A stretch of DNA of 64,000 nucleotides from Plantago ovata. Its lineage: Eukaryota > Streptophyta > Magnoliopsida > Lamiales > Plantaginaceae. This document shows positions 42,520 to 54,411 of the stretch, piece after piece. The notes beneath the pieces were generated by a model. The model was not told where the DNA came from, did not search any database, and worked only from the letters and a program-made list of their open reading frames with translations. The stretch's first letter is position 1; each line of letters begins with the position of its first letter. The position numbers and the translations under genes are program-made. Location: NCBI GenBank assembly GCA_028274465.1, contig CM051457.1, positions 69,848,496-69,912,495 of the forward strand, written 5' to 3'.

Positions 42520-44165
42520 TGTTTTATGCATTATTGATTTGAGTTTTATGAAAAAAGTTTCTGAGTTTTACTCTGTGAAGTTCTGTATGTTACAATTTCA
42601 TTTGAGTTTTATGTATTATTGATTTGAGTTTTATGACAAAAGTTTTTGAGTTTTACTTTGTAAAGTTCTGTATGTTACAAATTCGTTTGAGTTTTATACT
42701 TTACTGATTTGAGTTTTACTCTTTTGATAGTTGAGTTTCATTCATATACTGATTGAGTTTTATAATATATCATTGCAGAGCATATACCACTCTCTTTTAT
42801 TGGTTTAAAGAAGGAAAAATGAGAACATTTTGAGGAACTTTACAAACGCTATGCATCAATGGTTGGATTTTCTGTTAGAATCTCAACAACAAGAACATCC
42901 AAAGATAAATCTGTCAAGGAAAAGTACTTCGTCTGTTCTCGTGCAGGCAAAGCACCTATTAAGTAAACTCAACCAGTGGCAATTTCTCCTATGCTTTTGG
43001 TTGATGGTGATGAAGGAAATGAAGAAGATAAAGAACAAAAGGCAAAGAAGCCAAGAAAAAGTAGAGTCAGAAGGACTGATTGCAAGGCTAGTTTGAGAAT
43101 TACATTCAACAAGGAAGAAAATTACTTTGAAGTTCAGCATCATATTACAGAACACAACCATGAGTTGGCTAGGCCAGAATGGAGTCACTTGCAGCGTTCT
43201 CAAAGGAAGATTACACCACAGAAAGGCAAAGTAATCGAGTGTATTGAAGGGGCTAGATTAAAGCCAAGCCAGAGTTACAGAGTTCTTATACACAATGCTG
43301 GAGGCAGAGAGAACGTTGGGCACACTGTTCAGTATAATATCAACTATGTAAACCGGTTAGTTTTCTATGAGTTTTATATGTTGTTTGTTTGAGATTTTAT
43401 GTGGTTCTTTGAGTTTAATATGATGTTTGTTTGAATTTCTTTGAAGTTTAGGGTGAGATTTAATTGGAGATAAGTTGTATATGTTTGAGTTTTATATGGT
43501 GTTTGTTTGAGTTTTATATAGCTATTGTTTGAGGTTTACATCTGTATCCAAGAAGGTGTTTGTTATGTGTTCTTCTGCTTGTCAATTATACTATGTTTGT
43601 TGCTTTTTACTGTGTTAATTTTATTTTCAACTCTGTAAACAAGCTGAGGGCCCATAAAACTGGAGGACAAGATTCACAGTGCGTGATAAATTCATTGTTA
43701 AAAAGGCAAAGACAGGATCCTGAGTTCTTTTACAGAGTAATGCTTGATGACCAAACAAGACTCTGTGGAGTGTTTTGGTGCGACTGGGTTATGAGGGAGG
43801 ATTACAAACTTTTTGGAGACGTGCTGATTTTCGGTACAACATACCGTACTAACCGGTATGATATGATTTGTGCACCTTTGGTAGGAGTCAATAGCCACTA
43901 GAATAATGTTATTTTCGGTTGTGCCTTTCTTGCTAATGAACAATCAGAGACATTTGTTTGGTTGTTGGAGACATTCTTGGAAGCAATGGATCAGAAAAAA
44001 CCACTGACAGTATTTACAGACCATGATAGTTCTATGATCAAAGCAATTGCAGAGGTATAAAAAATGTTTTATATGTTTGAGTTTTATATGCTGTTTCTTT
44101 GAGTTTTATGTGCTTCTTGTTTGAGTTTTACATCTGTATTAAAGAAGGTGTTTGAGTTTTGTTGA
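42520..44165 (+). repeat. Intronic TTTGAGTTTTAT repeats in the MULE transposase gene
   Basis: All three introns (42500-42778, 43355-43643, 44055-44178) are largely made of TTTGAGTTTTAT(N) units spaced about 15-65 bp apart, always in sense orientation, for example near 42535, 42599, 42618, 42686, 43508, 44080 and 44120. The minus-strand genes of the same MULE have the reverse complement ATAAAACTCAAA in their introns. Confidence 0.75.
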
Positions 44166-45334
44166 ATATGATTGTTCAGGTGTTTGGGGAATCAACAAAG
44201 CATAGACTTTGTGTGTGGCATATTGAACAAAACTTTTATAAGAATGCTGGTGCTTTGAAAAACAACAAGGAATTTAAGAAAACATTCCTATTCTGCCTGA
44301 AAATATGTAGAGACAAGGTGTGTTTGAGGAAACATGGAAGACAATGGTTGAAACTTACAACCTGTACACCGAACATGATAACCCTACTAAAAAGTAGTTT
44401 AAAAAGTGTTATGGGCTACGTGACAAGTGGTGTAGAGCTGTGAATAAAGATATCTTCTCTGTTGGGATATTGTCATCACAAAGGAGTGAGAGTACGAACA
44501 ACGATGTATCGTTTAACTCGAACAAGCATACATCTCTGACACAATTTTTTGATTTATTTGATGAAATGGTTGAGAGGTGGAGATCAACAGAGGTTCAAAA
44601 TGAGTTCTTATGCAGTACAACACATCCAATGCTATACTCTCAACATAAGATTCTACAGCATGCTGCAAAGGTAAAAAATACTAAAAAACTTTATACAGAA
44701 TTGCGTGAGTTTTCTATGATGATTGTTTGAATTTAATGCATGTAAATTTTTCAATGATATGCATATCTACACTGTCAAAATTTATGGGGAGTTTGAAAAG
44801 CAGCTCATTTACTCTATTACTGATGGAGTTGATTTGAAATCTTCTGATCAACATACTTTCGTATATGATGTCATTCCAAATGAAGAAAAGTATGGGATTT
44901 CAACAGTTACATATTCTCAAATTGATGGAGTGATAAAGGTTAAATGCAGCGTTATGTTGTTTGAAGAAAGAGGATGGCTCTGCCAACATTGCATTCATGT
45001 TTTCCATCAACACAATGTTGTTTCAATTCCTGAGGACTATATTCTTCGACGTTGGACTAAAGATATAAATCGTCATGTGTTTGACATGCAAAGAGATAAG
45101 ATTAGTACCGTGAAAAATGCACCAGATTCAATTGCTTGGAGGCATCAAATGTCCAGAAGCTGGTTCAACTTGGTTATAAAAGCTGAAGGAAATGATAGGG
45201 GAAAAATGATTATAGAAGAAGCATACCAAAAAACTTTGGATGAAACTAATCTTATAATGAAGGGGAAGGAACAAACCATTTCTGAAACACCTAATGGGGA
45301 GGAAGCAGGGAATGGCACAGAAAATATGCTTGTA
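42779..45334 (+). pseudogene. FAR1/MULE transposase, inactivated
   Basis: Probable exons: 42779-43354, 43644-44054, 44179-44670 and about 44723-45334. The first holds the FAR1 DNA-binding domain (HFEELYKRYASMVGFS, CKASLRI, HHITEHNHEL) with stop codons near 42819 and 42964. The second and third hold the MULE transposase core: FGDVLIFGTTYRTNRYDM, where the first catalytic Asp (normally FDTTY) is Gly, then TDHD and the FEETW Glu. Stops lie at 43899 and near 44396. The last has a SWIM finger with its second Cys lost (KCSVMLFEERGWLCQH). It cannot be active. A CACTA element cuts the last exon at 45335, and the C-terminus is at 49152-49291. Confidence 0.85.
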
Positions 45335-45349
45335 CACTACAAGGGATCT

Positions 45350-45626
45350 GATGTTCAGCGACGGACTCATCCACCGCTGAAAATAAGCGATCCGTCGCTG
45401 ATTAGGGTCAGACGGATCGCTAAATATAGCGACGGATGAAAATTCCGTCGCTAATACGTTGGTCGTAAACGAATTAACGACGAATCAACGATCCGTCACG
45501 AATTAGCGATGGAGTAGCGACGGATGATTCGTTGACCGTGTTGCGACGGTTGACTCATCCGTCGTAAAGGTCATGGTCAGCTTACTAGTCTGACCAGGAC
45601 TTTAGCGACGGATGAGTTATCCGTCG
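45350..45626. repeat. CACTA left subterminal repeats
   Basis: Clustered gcgacggatga / tcatccgtcgc motifs in both directions, ending before a T18 run at about 45630-45647. Such arrays are the usual binding sites for the element's own regulatory protein. Confidence 0.8.
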
Positions 45627-45889
45627 CTGGTTTTTTTTTTTTTTTTAAACAAATTCTTTATATTTAAATAAAATCCAAACCAAAAAACCCATTGGACCTG
45701 TTACACACATCATTAATATTCGTAATAAATAAATTCCCCAAAACTAAATGCGAAAAGCATTTTCAATAACGAAACGATCCAATAATCATAACAAAAATCA
45801 TTCATACAATAAATATCTAATGTAATATCCGATAGGAAGTATAATATTCGTTCATGAGTCGAAAAACCACATAAAAAAACTAAACTGGA

Positions 45890-47922
45890 TCATGGAGAAG
45901 GGGGTGGCGGTGGTGGTGCGCTGGAGGAAGGAGGTGGCATCCCCAACTTCGCATAAATGGCAGCGATGTGGGCCTCCTGCTCAGCCTGTCTCTCGGCCAG
46001 CCTCCTAATCTCTGCATCCTTCTCTGCCAACTCCGCTCTGAGGGTGGCCTCAGAAGAAGTACTAGAAGACGTGGTCCGTGAGGCAGAGTTCCCGAGATGA
46101 CGGGAACGTGCATGCCTCGCGCTACTGGTGGTAGCAGCCAAACTCCCTAGTCCCAAGCGACGACCCTTCTCGTCCTCCCGATCCAGTTCCAACAAAATGT
46201 TGTTCATCTCCTCGACAGTGAGGTCCTTGTCACTAATCCTGTCTGTATAGGCCTTCTGAAAGGATAAATCAATAGTGCAAGGCGTTAGTGAATTCAAGTA
46301 TTATTGAAATCAACCGTATTTAATGAACACAAGTATTGCAAAACTTACCGAAATCTTCTCGGCCTTAGTAGACAACCATTCGCCATCAGGGCCCATCTGA
46401 GACTTCGTGAAGAACGTGAAGAGAAGACTCTCGTTATCCTCAATCTGAATGACACATGAATTACAAGTATAAAAGGCATGATAAAAAAGAACACAAAGTA
46501 TAAGAGGCATGATGTATAAAATCACAAAGTTCGAACTGATATTACAAGTACAAGAATAATATTAAAACCACAAAGTTAATTAATTATACACTTACCAGCC
46601 TATTCATGTTGGCTGTAGCGATGGACTGAGAGCCAAATCGATGTGTGACCATGCTCCTGGTCCCATCCTAGGGCCTCGCCTTCCTGTTTGAAGCGTTCTG
46701 CTCAGCCGCACGCTGGACTTTTGGATCAGGCCAGTAGGCCTTCCACTGAACCCACAGTTCATCTCCTAGCCAACTCGGCTTCCCCAGTCCGTCAGTGTGC
46801 CTGGCCTTCATGGTATTAACCATCCCCTTGTAAAGGGAACTACCATGGGCGTTGAAGCAGTACCAGAGTGGCCACAACAGAGCTTTGGGAAGGAAGTAAT
46901 ATTTCTACACAAGTACAGACAAACATCCAAAAACATACTAATTGTGAGAACTTAAAAACAGTCAATTATAACAAGTGTAGCACATGCACAACAATTATAT
47001 TGGTGACTAACATATCACCCAAGTACAGTGGCTAACATACCACTCACATTTTCCTATATTTTACTACAGCAATGGTGACTAACATATCACCCAAATATAG
47101 TGGCTAACATACCACTCACATACAGTAGCATACCACTCAAGACAAAAAAACAATTATGAAACAGCAGTATGATTATTAACTCACCCTCAGCTCCTCAAAG
47201 TACTCTCCCTTTAACTGGTCAGGGATGGTAGTCCACTGGGCGCCACCCTGTTGTGGCGGGAGCATCTTGGCCCTGATGATCTGGCCTAGGTTGTGAGCCG
47301 CCTTTTCCGCAAATAACCTGCAAAGAATAAGACAATCATTAAGCAAACCTTCGTAATATATAGTAATGAACTCAAGCCATAATACAACATTATTACGTAA
47401 ATATATAAGTTAAATCATAATACTTACTTGTCCCCGTTGGGGTAGAGTACAGGCCTACCATTCCACTGAAGACCGTCCATGGGTGATCTGTAGGGACAGT
47501 CATCGTCTGGCACGTGGGCCCATGGGTCACGGGGATCGCTCGAGCCCCTACTGGACTCACCTGGAGTCCCACGAGCAGTCGGGGAGCCGTGCTGTGAGCT
47601 AGGCCCGGTGTCATCTCCCTCAGTACATGGTGACTGAGGAGTGCGTGGAATCTCATCCGGTTGTATGGTGTAACGAGGCAGTCTGGGTTTCGGCATCTGC
47701 AAATTAAAGCAAAGATCTGTGTTAGTGCATACAGAATTGAATATAAAACATGTACAATCAGAGATATAGCAAGGAACGACACTAGACATTCGGGTGGTCA
47801 TGCCAGTAGGACTCCCAAACATCATGAAGGGGACTCGGCATCCACTCTTTGGGCGGAACTCCCAAAAGCCAGTTGGCTTTCCAAACCTCAAGTAAGGGAA
47901 TCCTCAGTGTACGTTCTGACAT
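45890..47922 (-). CDS. CACTA-encoded Transposase_24 (TNP1-like) protein, six probable exons
   Basis: The probable start is the ATG at 47922 (MSERTLRIPLLEVWK). Exons, approximately: 47790-47922, 47426-47697, 47184-47318, 46610-46908, 46347-46445 and 45890-46258. The middle matches plant Transposase_24 proteins: LFAEKAAHNLGQIIRAKM, FNAHGSSLYKGMVNTMKARH, then HRFGSQSIATANMN and TKSQMGPDGEWLSTKAEKI. The C-terminus is a coiled coil (LRAELAEKDAEIRRLAERQ) with a proline tail. One in-frame TAG at about 46668 falls inside exon 4, so the gene may be dead unless that is an error. In En/Spm the comparable protein binds the subterminal repeats; that role is inferred here. Confidence 0.75.
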
Positions 47923-48744
47923 ATTTGAATGCTAAACCTGACCAATCGAAGTTTAGTTCATTGCTAACGTATTATTTCATTCTATTTATCGAGGTTTTTA
48001 CTTGCCATTTAAGATATGTGTAATTAAGGAAAATTTTTATATATATAATTTATTATATTTTGCTAACATACCCAAAATTCTAACTCATTTTTATTATTAA
48101 ATTTTTACTTTGCATTATACTTATAATATTTCTAAATTACAACTAATTACTTTGCATTATAGTTACGATATGTCTATATTATACATTTTCATTAACAACT
48201 AATTACAACTAATTACGGCCGATTACGATCGAATCATACTACAACTAAATTCTAGAGGTCTCCAATCAACCCCAAACAAAATCTCAATACTCCAAATATC
48301 AATTCAACCCAATCAAATTCTCAATTACTAAAACAAAATTTCAATTCCTAAAATACCCAATTCATCCCAAATCTATCAATTCACCAACCAAAACTTGTGC
48401 ATCTCCCCTAATTTGAGCTACATAACATAATAGATACTACTAAAATGCATACCATTCAATGAAATTGAAAAAGAATGAAGAATACTCAAATTTAGACAAG
48501 TTAGGGTTAGAAGTTAATACCTTTGATTGCGGAATAAATGGTGAAAGAATCACGCAATTGACTAGCTACCCTTGTTCCTTGATGGAAGAGCTTCGAAATG
48601 ACTATAACCTTGTGTGAAATGGCCAAGAAATGAAGATGTGGCGGTATGGCCGACGCACGCTGGGAAGGAGAGACGGAGAGTTTGTGTTTTCTGTGTGTGC
48701 GTGAACTGATCTGTTCTGTGTAATTTTTTTTATATATAACCAGG

Positions 48745-49130
48745 CTGCGACGGATGAGCCATCTGTCCCTAAACAGCGACGGATGAGTCATCCGTCGTAA
48801 CACAATGACGGATGAATCCATCCGTCCCTAGATTTTATTTTCCTATTTTTTTTCCATGGTCAATGAGATATACGACGGATGAGTAATCCGTCGTAATTAC
48901 GAGACGGATGAATCCATCCGTTGCAGAAACGAACAACGGATGGAATCATCCGTCACTAATAATGCGACGGATAAGCATCCGTCGTAACTCTCAAACGTCC
49001 CAAGGGTTTAGGGACGCGCATTATCACGAATTGTCTTTATCCATCGCTATTTCTATTTCATCCGTCGTAAAAAGACCGATCTGTCGCTAAAGGTAGGGAC
49101 GGATCGATCCGTCGCTAATTTCGGTCGCTG
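48745..49130. repeat. CACTA right subterminal repeats
   Basis: More than ten gacggatgaatcatccgt-type motifs, many of them palindromic, for example around 48745-48800 and 48870-48990. They mirror the left array. Confidence 0.85.
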
Positions 49131-49151
49131 TTTATGGTATTTCTTGTAGTG

Positions 49152-49291
49152 GTAGTGCGTAATCCTGAAAAAGCAAAAACAAAAGGACGAAAACCTAAAA
49201 GGATAAAGGGTGCTATTGAGAAGAATCCAAGAAAGAAAAAAGGTTCAACCACAGAGGCAACAAGTTTCCCCAGGAAGGAACAAGTTATTTG
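49152..49291 (+). pseudogene. C-terminal end of the MULE transposase, after the CACTA
   Basis: It resumes in frame from the GTA duplication: VRNPEKAKTKGRKPKRIKG, then a Lys/Arg tail, stopping near 49291. The basic NP..TKGR.K.R motif is typical of FAR1/MULE C-termini. It shows that the CACTA split a continuous exon. Confidence 0.85.
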
Positions 49292-50028
49292 ATGAAACAA
49301 GGAATACATAAAAAATTCAGTACTCTATTCTTTTGTGGAATGTGTTCCTTGATTTCAATACTGTATTTCTTTCTTTAAGATTGAGAATTTTGTAGACTCT
49401 ATCCCATTAATATCGATACTCTGTTTTTCTTGATTTTCCTCATGTTTATGTTGACAGTTGTTCAAAAATTGAAAAAATTTCTATGAAGGTTAAACTCAAA
49501 CTGTGATGCATATGAAACTCATGCTCAGTGGTAAACCTCAAACAAACCACAACATAAAACTCAAACACACAGCGTATAAAACTCAAACATACACTCAAGC
49601 CTCAAACTAAACTACGGTTGTATATTTTTCTAAAAGCCTAGATGGATTGGTCAACCCCAAACACCCTGAAAATGAATTGAATTACTTCCGGATTCTACGA
49701 TCATAATTAGGGTTTAGGGGTTTTGGATGCGGTGCACAATTAAGCATTTGTCAAGGGATCATGTAACATATTTCCATGAATGTTCAAAGTTAAACTCAGT
49801 GTGTAATGCAAAATAAAACTCATGGACAGTGGTAAACCTTAAACAAGCACCATAAAAAACTCAAACACACAGCATATAAAACTCAAAAAACATATAAAAC
49901 AGAATTATAAAAGAGTTTACAAAATATGACTGAAAGTAGTACTAATCTGAGTTATTACAGACAAATTTCAAATTAAAAACATGAATAAAATATCAAAAGG
50001 ATGGGTGAATAAAACATGTTCAACGAAG
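49292..50028. other. MULE spacer with ATAAAACTCAAAC repeats
   Basis: No gene. It contains many aaaactcaaac words (49540-49620, 49850-49910) in the reverse orientation relative to the transposase introns. Confidence 0.6.
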
Positions 50029-52219
50029 TTAAAACTTTGAAATCAAATCCACCAGATATTGAGCCTCTTGTGCATAATTCACCATCTCTGCGTGGACAAC
50101 TGTAATCCCCACCTTCTTTTCATCGTAATTATTGGTCTCCATTATTTTAAGCTTGAGATTGTACTTCTTAAACATACAATCATCCAATATGTCATGAATA
50201 ATTTCAGGTCCAGCAGCATCTTGTAAAAAATGAATTGCTTTGGCAGAATGACCAACAATTTTTTCAGCTACTTCCTGGAATGCTGTGACATTAGCTGCAC
50301 CGGTATGATCTTGAAATTGAGCTTGAAGCAGATATCGGTAATCACAATCTTTAAATTCCTTCTTACAGGTATCGCACCACCATTTTTAGTCCACAGTTTG
50401 TGTGACTTTCTTGCTGCATATTCTATCACCTACTTTGAAAGGGCAAGCTGTGTAGTACAAACTATCATTGTGAATGAACATTAATGTCGCCTTGCATGTA
50501 ATCCAGTCCGGTGATTTTGACATTCCAAGTCGCTCATCTGTTATTTGAGACAATGTTTTGGGAACAAATTTTTTGAAGCCTGCAGCCACAGTTGGCCTAG
50601 AAATAGATTCAAATAATATTTCTTTTCCACCATTATCAAACCATTGTCTTAAGGAAGAAGCCTCTACAGAAACATGATAGATGAACAGTCGAGTAGAAGA
50701 TATCATATCGTGCAGATTGATTTCACACCAAAATTGCTCACTTTAGCAAATTTCATAGCCAAAATAGGAGATCTCCCAGTTTGTACCATTTCATAAAGTT
50801 GTTCACCTTCTTTACTGTTGAAACCTCCCCATAAGGTAAACTCTATACTTCGTCCTGATTGATCCTTCAAGTTCAGAAATCTTCTTTGAGTTTGCATTCC
50901 ATCTTTTCTCATAAAAGGAACAGAAGCATCAACAGTTGATACCACAGCTATCAAATCAACTACAACATCACTTTTTGTATTTGCAATTTCTTCAATGGAT
51001 TTGAAACAAAACATCTGCTTTGGTATAGAATCATCTTCATTAGAGCACAACTTAACCAATGATGATGTCTCCAAATAAATTTCCCAACCACTATTAAGAC
51101 AGTTGAACATCTTCTGGCCAGCTTTCAAGGTACCTTTTGATATTTCATAAATTTTACCAACTTCAATAGATGCATGAATTTTGTGAACAACAGCATTAAA
51201 GCATGTGGCACGGATCTCACCTTCACCAGAATCCAACACATCAAACGAAAACACTTTACCATGCCCTTTCTTAGTGTTGAAGTGTCGTACCTCATTTTTT
51301 GCAGTAACTCGACCTTTAATAATCCAATTACGATTAAGTGGAGTCAGAGCAGAAATGGGAGTAAATTTATTTAATTCCATTTTCAACTTGTTTGCTTCAT
51401 TCAATGAAATTGGATTCATCCTCGACTTCTGCATTTGGTTGTCAGCTTGTGCAAGAGGTCTTGTGTTTTGAGGAACTTGTTGTTGTACGCTGACAAACAC
51501 ACTTGAACTACCAGTACATGTTGAATCTATCAAGATAGTTATAAATCCCACAATAGTAATGATCCTGAAAAAAAAAAACAATATATGATATGATAAGTTA
51601 TAACATGCATGGACAATGGTAAACCTCAAAGAAGCAGAACATAAAACTCAAACAAACAGCATATAAAACTCAATTATATAAAACTTATCCTCAAGCACCA
51701 TGTAGACATGTTGAGTTTTATATAGTGTTTATTTGAGTTTTATATTGTGCTTGTTTGAGTTTTATCACGAACCATTATCATTTCAACAAGCTACAATAAT
51801 AACAACACCAAGTAAAACGACAAATATACACATATGCCATGAACAATTACATCAAACCGAATATAGGTAAAACTCAAAACATCAAGCATAACACACAAAC
51901 GAACAAAATGAATATACAAATTAAAATGAATATATGAATTAAGAGTAGAGAAAATTACTTTCGATCTCGGATTGTACAGTAGGTGTAATCATTCAGCTCA
52001 ATAATAGATCCACTACGAACAAGGTTATTCTTCACTCGAAAATTTAGGTTTGTACAAAGCATGGCATGGTGAGTATTGACAGAATCAAATAGAGTAAACC
52101 TGTAACGCTCTGTTGTTGATGGATCCAGATTTGTTTGTTTGATACTAATAACCTTCAACACAGGCTTGCAGACACGGTCGCCAGCACAGATTTGATCCAA
52201 ACAGACTGTGAGATTCATC
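50029..52219 (-). pseudogene. RPA1-like (replication protein A large subunit) gene carried by the MULE
   Basis: RPA1 binds single-stranded DNA in replication and repair. Exon 1 (about 51960-52219, ATG 52219) is the N-terminal OB fold (AMLCTNLNFRV, GSIIELNDYTY). Exon 2 (about 50705-51564) holds DNA-binding domains A and B (NWIIKGRVTAKNEVRHF, GEGEIRATCFN, GRSIEFTLWGGF). The last part (50029-50706) holds domain C with its zinc ribbon ACPFKVGDRICSKKV...WWCDTC and YRYLLQAQFQDHTG. A 5-bp tandem duplication GATATGATAT near 50700-50712 shifts the frame, and a TAA at about 50386 sits inside the zinc ribbon. Length and domain order match plant RPA1. It is not a usual MULE cargo; plant Helitrons carry RPA1, but no Helitron Rep/helicase is seen here. 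Confidence 0.85.
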
Positions 52220-52420
52220 TTGTATGTCGACAATTGAAAGAAGGCGAAATGGTTTGGAGAAAAACCCTTTGAGAGAAAAAAAAATGACTGAGATATTATT
52301 CATTTTGTGTTAATTTTATTATTATTATTATTTTTTATTTTTGAAGAAACGCTTCTTTTAGTTATTAATAAGAAAAGCCGCTTCTTTCTGCTATTGGTAA
52401 GGAACTAGCGTGTAAAGACA

Positions 52421-52504
52421 ACACTTCATGAAAAAACATGACTCTTGATAAAACACTTCCAACAATGGACAAAACACTTCATGAAAAAACATGACTCTTG
52501 ATAA
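52421..52504. repeat. Direct repeat of 31 bp (acacttcatgaaaaaacatg...)
   Basis: Copies at 52421-52451 and 52474-52504, in the divergent promoter region between the RPA1-like gene and the unknown + strand ORF, directly before its TATA box. Confidence 0.8.
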
Positions 52505-52520
52505 CAGTTTTGTGCACTCC

Positions 52521-52528
52521 TATAAATA
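52521..52528 (+). promoter_or_regulatory. TATA box of the unknown MULE ORF
   Basis: TATAAATA lies 128 bp before the ATG at 52656 and just after the 31-bp direct repeat. Confidence 0.6.
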
Positions 52529-52655
52529 TTGAGGACAGCATCAGTTTGATCATCAACATTCAATCGAGTACAGCAAAACACAGAAGAACAAACAAAAGTA
52601 TTCTGGAAATTCTGGAAACATCAAAATACAGAAAAAAAGTAAAAAAATATCGCAC

Positions 52656-53225
52656 ATGCATATCGAAACTATCAACATTGATAACCCAAGAACACTGGCT
52701 GAACATCGCGGCAAAGCATTCTGGAAATTCATATCTATATCGACGGAGCATGAACTAAAAATCAATGTCCGTCTGACAGAAGAACAGAATTGGGTTGTTA
52801 CGATATCAATGGATATGGAGGAACGCCTATCGCACCGATACAGATACATGTTCATATGGTTGAATGCAGCACATACCATTGAAGATGGCAACTTCATTCC
52901 AAGAAACTATGAGGCTGACTTGAGCAATCATATAAGGTTTTCAAGGCCTCACATCGTATTGGTGACAGGAACTAATAGCGGAATACCGGTTTCAAACAAC
53001 CATCGGGAAGACATACGTCCATTCAATCCTAATGATGTGGACGACTACTTCTGGAATTTGAGAATGATGCTTCACCAAACTGAGCAGCGCATTGGAATTG
53101 ATGATAGCGAACTCTACTTTGCTGCTACAACACAGGAGATAGACGTGGACGTGGAGCATACGATTGATGAGAATGATCGCAATCGTAGAAGCTTGCAGAA
53201 TGGCATTCTATTCAATGTAATCTAG
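52656..53225 (+). CDS. Unknown 189-residue protein in the MULE
   Basis: An intact, intronless frame starting at ATG 52656 (MHIETINIDNPRTLAEHRG) and ending with TAG at 53223-53225. It has its own TATA box and is divergent from the RPA1-like gene. I do not recognise the family. It is rich in charged and aromatic residues (FWKFISI, YRYMFIWLNAAHTI), with an acidic C-terminal third (TQEIDVDVEHTIDENDRN). There is no signal peptide, membrane segment or obvious catalytic motif. A small globular protein is likely. It is the only undamaged frame in the MULE. Confidence 0.6.
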   Translation: MHIETINIDNPRTLAEHRGKAFWKFISISTEHELKINVRLTEEQNWVVTISMDMEERLSHRYRYMFIWLNAAHTIEDGNFIPRNYEADLSNHIRFSRPHIVLVTGTNSGIPVSNNHREDIRPFNPNDVDDYFWNLRMMLHQTEQRIGIDDSELYFAATTQEIDVDVEHTIDENDRNRRSLQNGILFNVI

Positions 53226-53442
53226 GCCTTATTACATGTGTGGAAAATGCTATAGCATTGACAGTAGATTAGGTAGGTCAGTTTATTACGTTCAAATATT
53301 ATGTTCGTGTTATCATGTTAGAAGTTTGTGATAGGGTCTCAGATTTGAAGTTTAGACTAGGTAGAAAAATAATGTATATTAGTTTAAAATAAAATGTGTT
53401 AATATCAGTATATGCATTATAGATTTAGTTTTCCAATCAGAC

Positions 53443-54245
53443 TTGTCTAAATTGAATCAAAAATGCATATAAAAATATGAGCATGGACAGCAGTGGTAAA
53501 ACTCAAACATGCATCAGATAAAACTCAAACAAACATCATACGAAACTCAAAAAAATATGAAATTTATCCTCAAGCAGCATATTAATGTACAGAAGGTTGA
53601 GTTTTATCTGGTGTTTGTTTGAGTTTTATCTGATGCATGTTTGAGTTTTATCTTTGAAAAAAATGGAAAAGCAACAATTATAATTCAATAAGCTACAGAA
53701 AGGAAAAGGAACCATTATCATTCTGTTAAATTTGAATCAAAAATGCATATAAAAATATGAGCATGGACAGCAGTGGTAAAACTCAAACATGCATCAGATA
53801 AAACTCAAACAAACATCATATGAAACTCAAAAAATATGAAATTTATCCTCAAGCAGCATATTAATGTAGAGAAGTTGAGTTTTATCTGGTGTTTGTTTCA
53901 GTTTTATCTGATGCATGTTTGAGTTTTATCTTTGAAAAAAATAGAAAAGGAACAATTATAATTCAATAAGCTACAGAATGGAAAAGGAACCATTATCATT
54001 GTGTTAAATTTGAATAAAAAATGCATATAAAAAAATGAGCATGGACAGCAGTGTTAAAACTCAAACATGCATCAAATAAAACTCAAACAAACATCATATG
54101 AAACTCAAAAATATGAAATTTATCCTCAAGCACCATATTAATGTAGAGAAGTTTGAGTTTTATCTGAAGCATCTTTGAGTTTTATCTTTGCAGAATAGAA
54201 AAGGAACACATATAATTTCAATAAGCTACACATAATGGAAAAGGA
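53443..54245. repeat. Three tandem 280-bp units, each an inverted repeat
   Basis: The units share atgcatataaaa at 53463, 53743 and 54021. Each has a left arm rich in aaaactcaaacatgcatcag and a right arm rich in ctgatgcatgtttgagtttt, so each can fold into a hairpin. No gene lies here (53226-54410). Confidence 0.75.
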
Positions 54246-54411
54246 ACAATTATCATTCAAGACAACAATGCACAAAATATTCCTACAGAATTAAGAATCT
54301 TGAATAAGCCATGAACAATTACACAAAAGAAAAGTGATCCTTGAAACATGTTCATGGTCCTCAAAAAATCACAATGTATCTAACAAATGATTCTATTTAA
54401 CAACTTTCAGC

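Larger units (their letters stand above)
45335..49151 (-). mobile_element. CACTA (En/Spm) element, 3.8 kb, TSD GTA
   Basis: The ends are CACTACAAGGGATCTG at 45335 and its counterpart CACTACAAGAAATACC (reverse strand) ending at 49151. A perfect 3-bp duplication GTA lies at 45332-45334 and 49152-49154. Subterminal arrays of GACGGATGA/TCATCCGTC motifs fill both ends. One gene is visible, on the - strand: a Transposase_24-type protein. No TNP2-type transposase is present, so the copy is non-autonomous. 47923-48740 holds no gene. It lies in the transposase gene of the MULE and is therefore younger than it. Confidence 0.92.

Noticed and set aside
53443-54245. Independent MITE family
   Set aside because: No target duplication or clear ends; units are built from the same intron motif as the rest of the MULE, so kept as a repeat only.
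49292-54400. RPA1-like gene as sign of a Helitron
   Set aside because: No Rep/helicase gene, no TC...CTRR ends with hairpin were seen, and the intron repeats tie the gene to the MULE.
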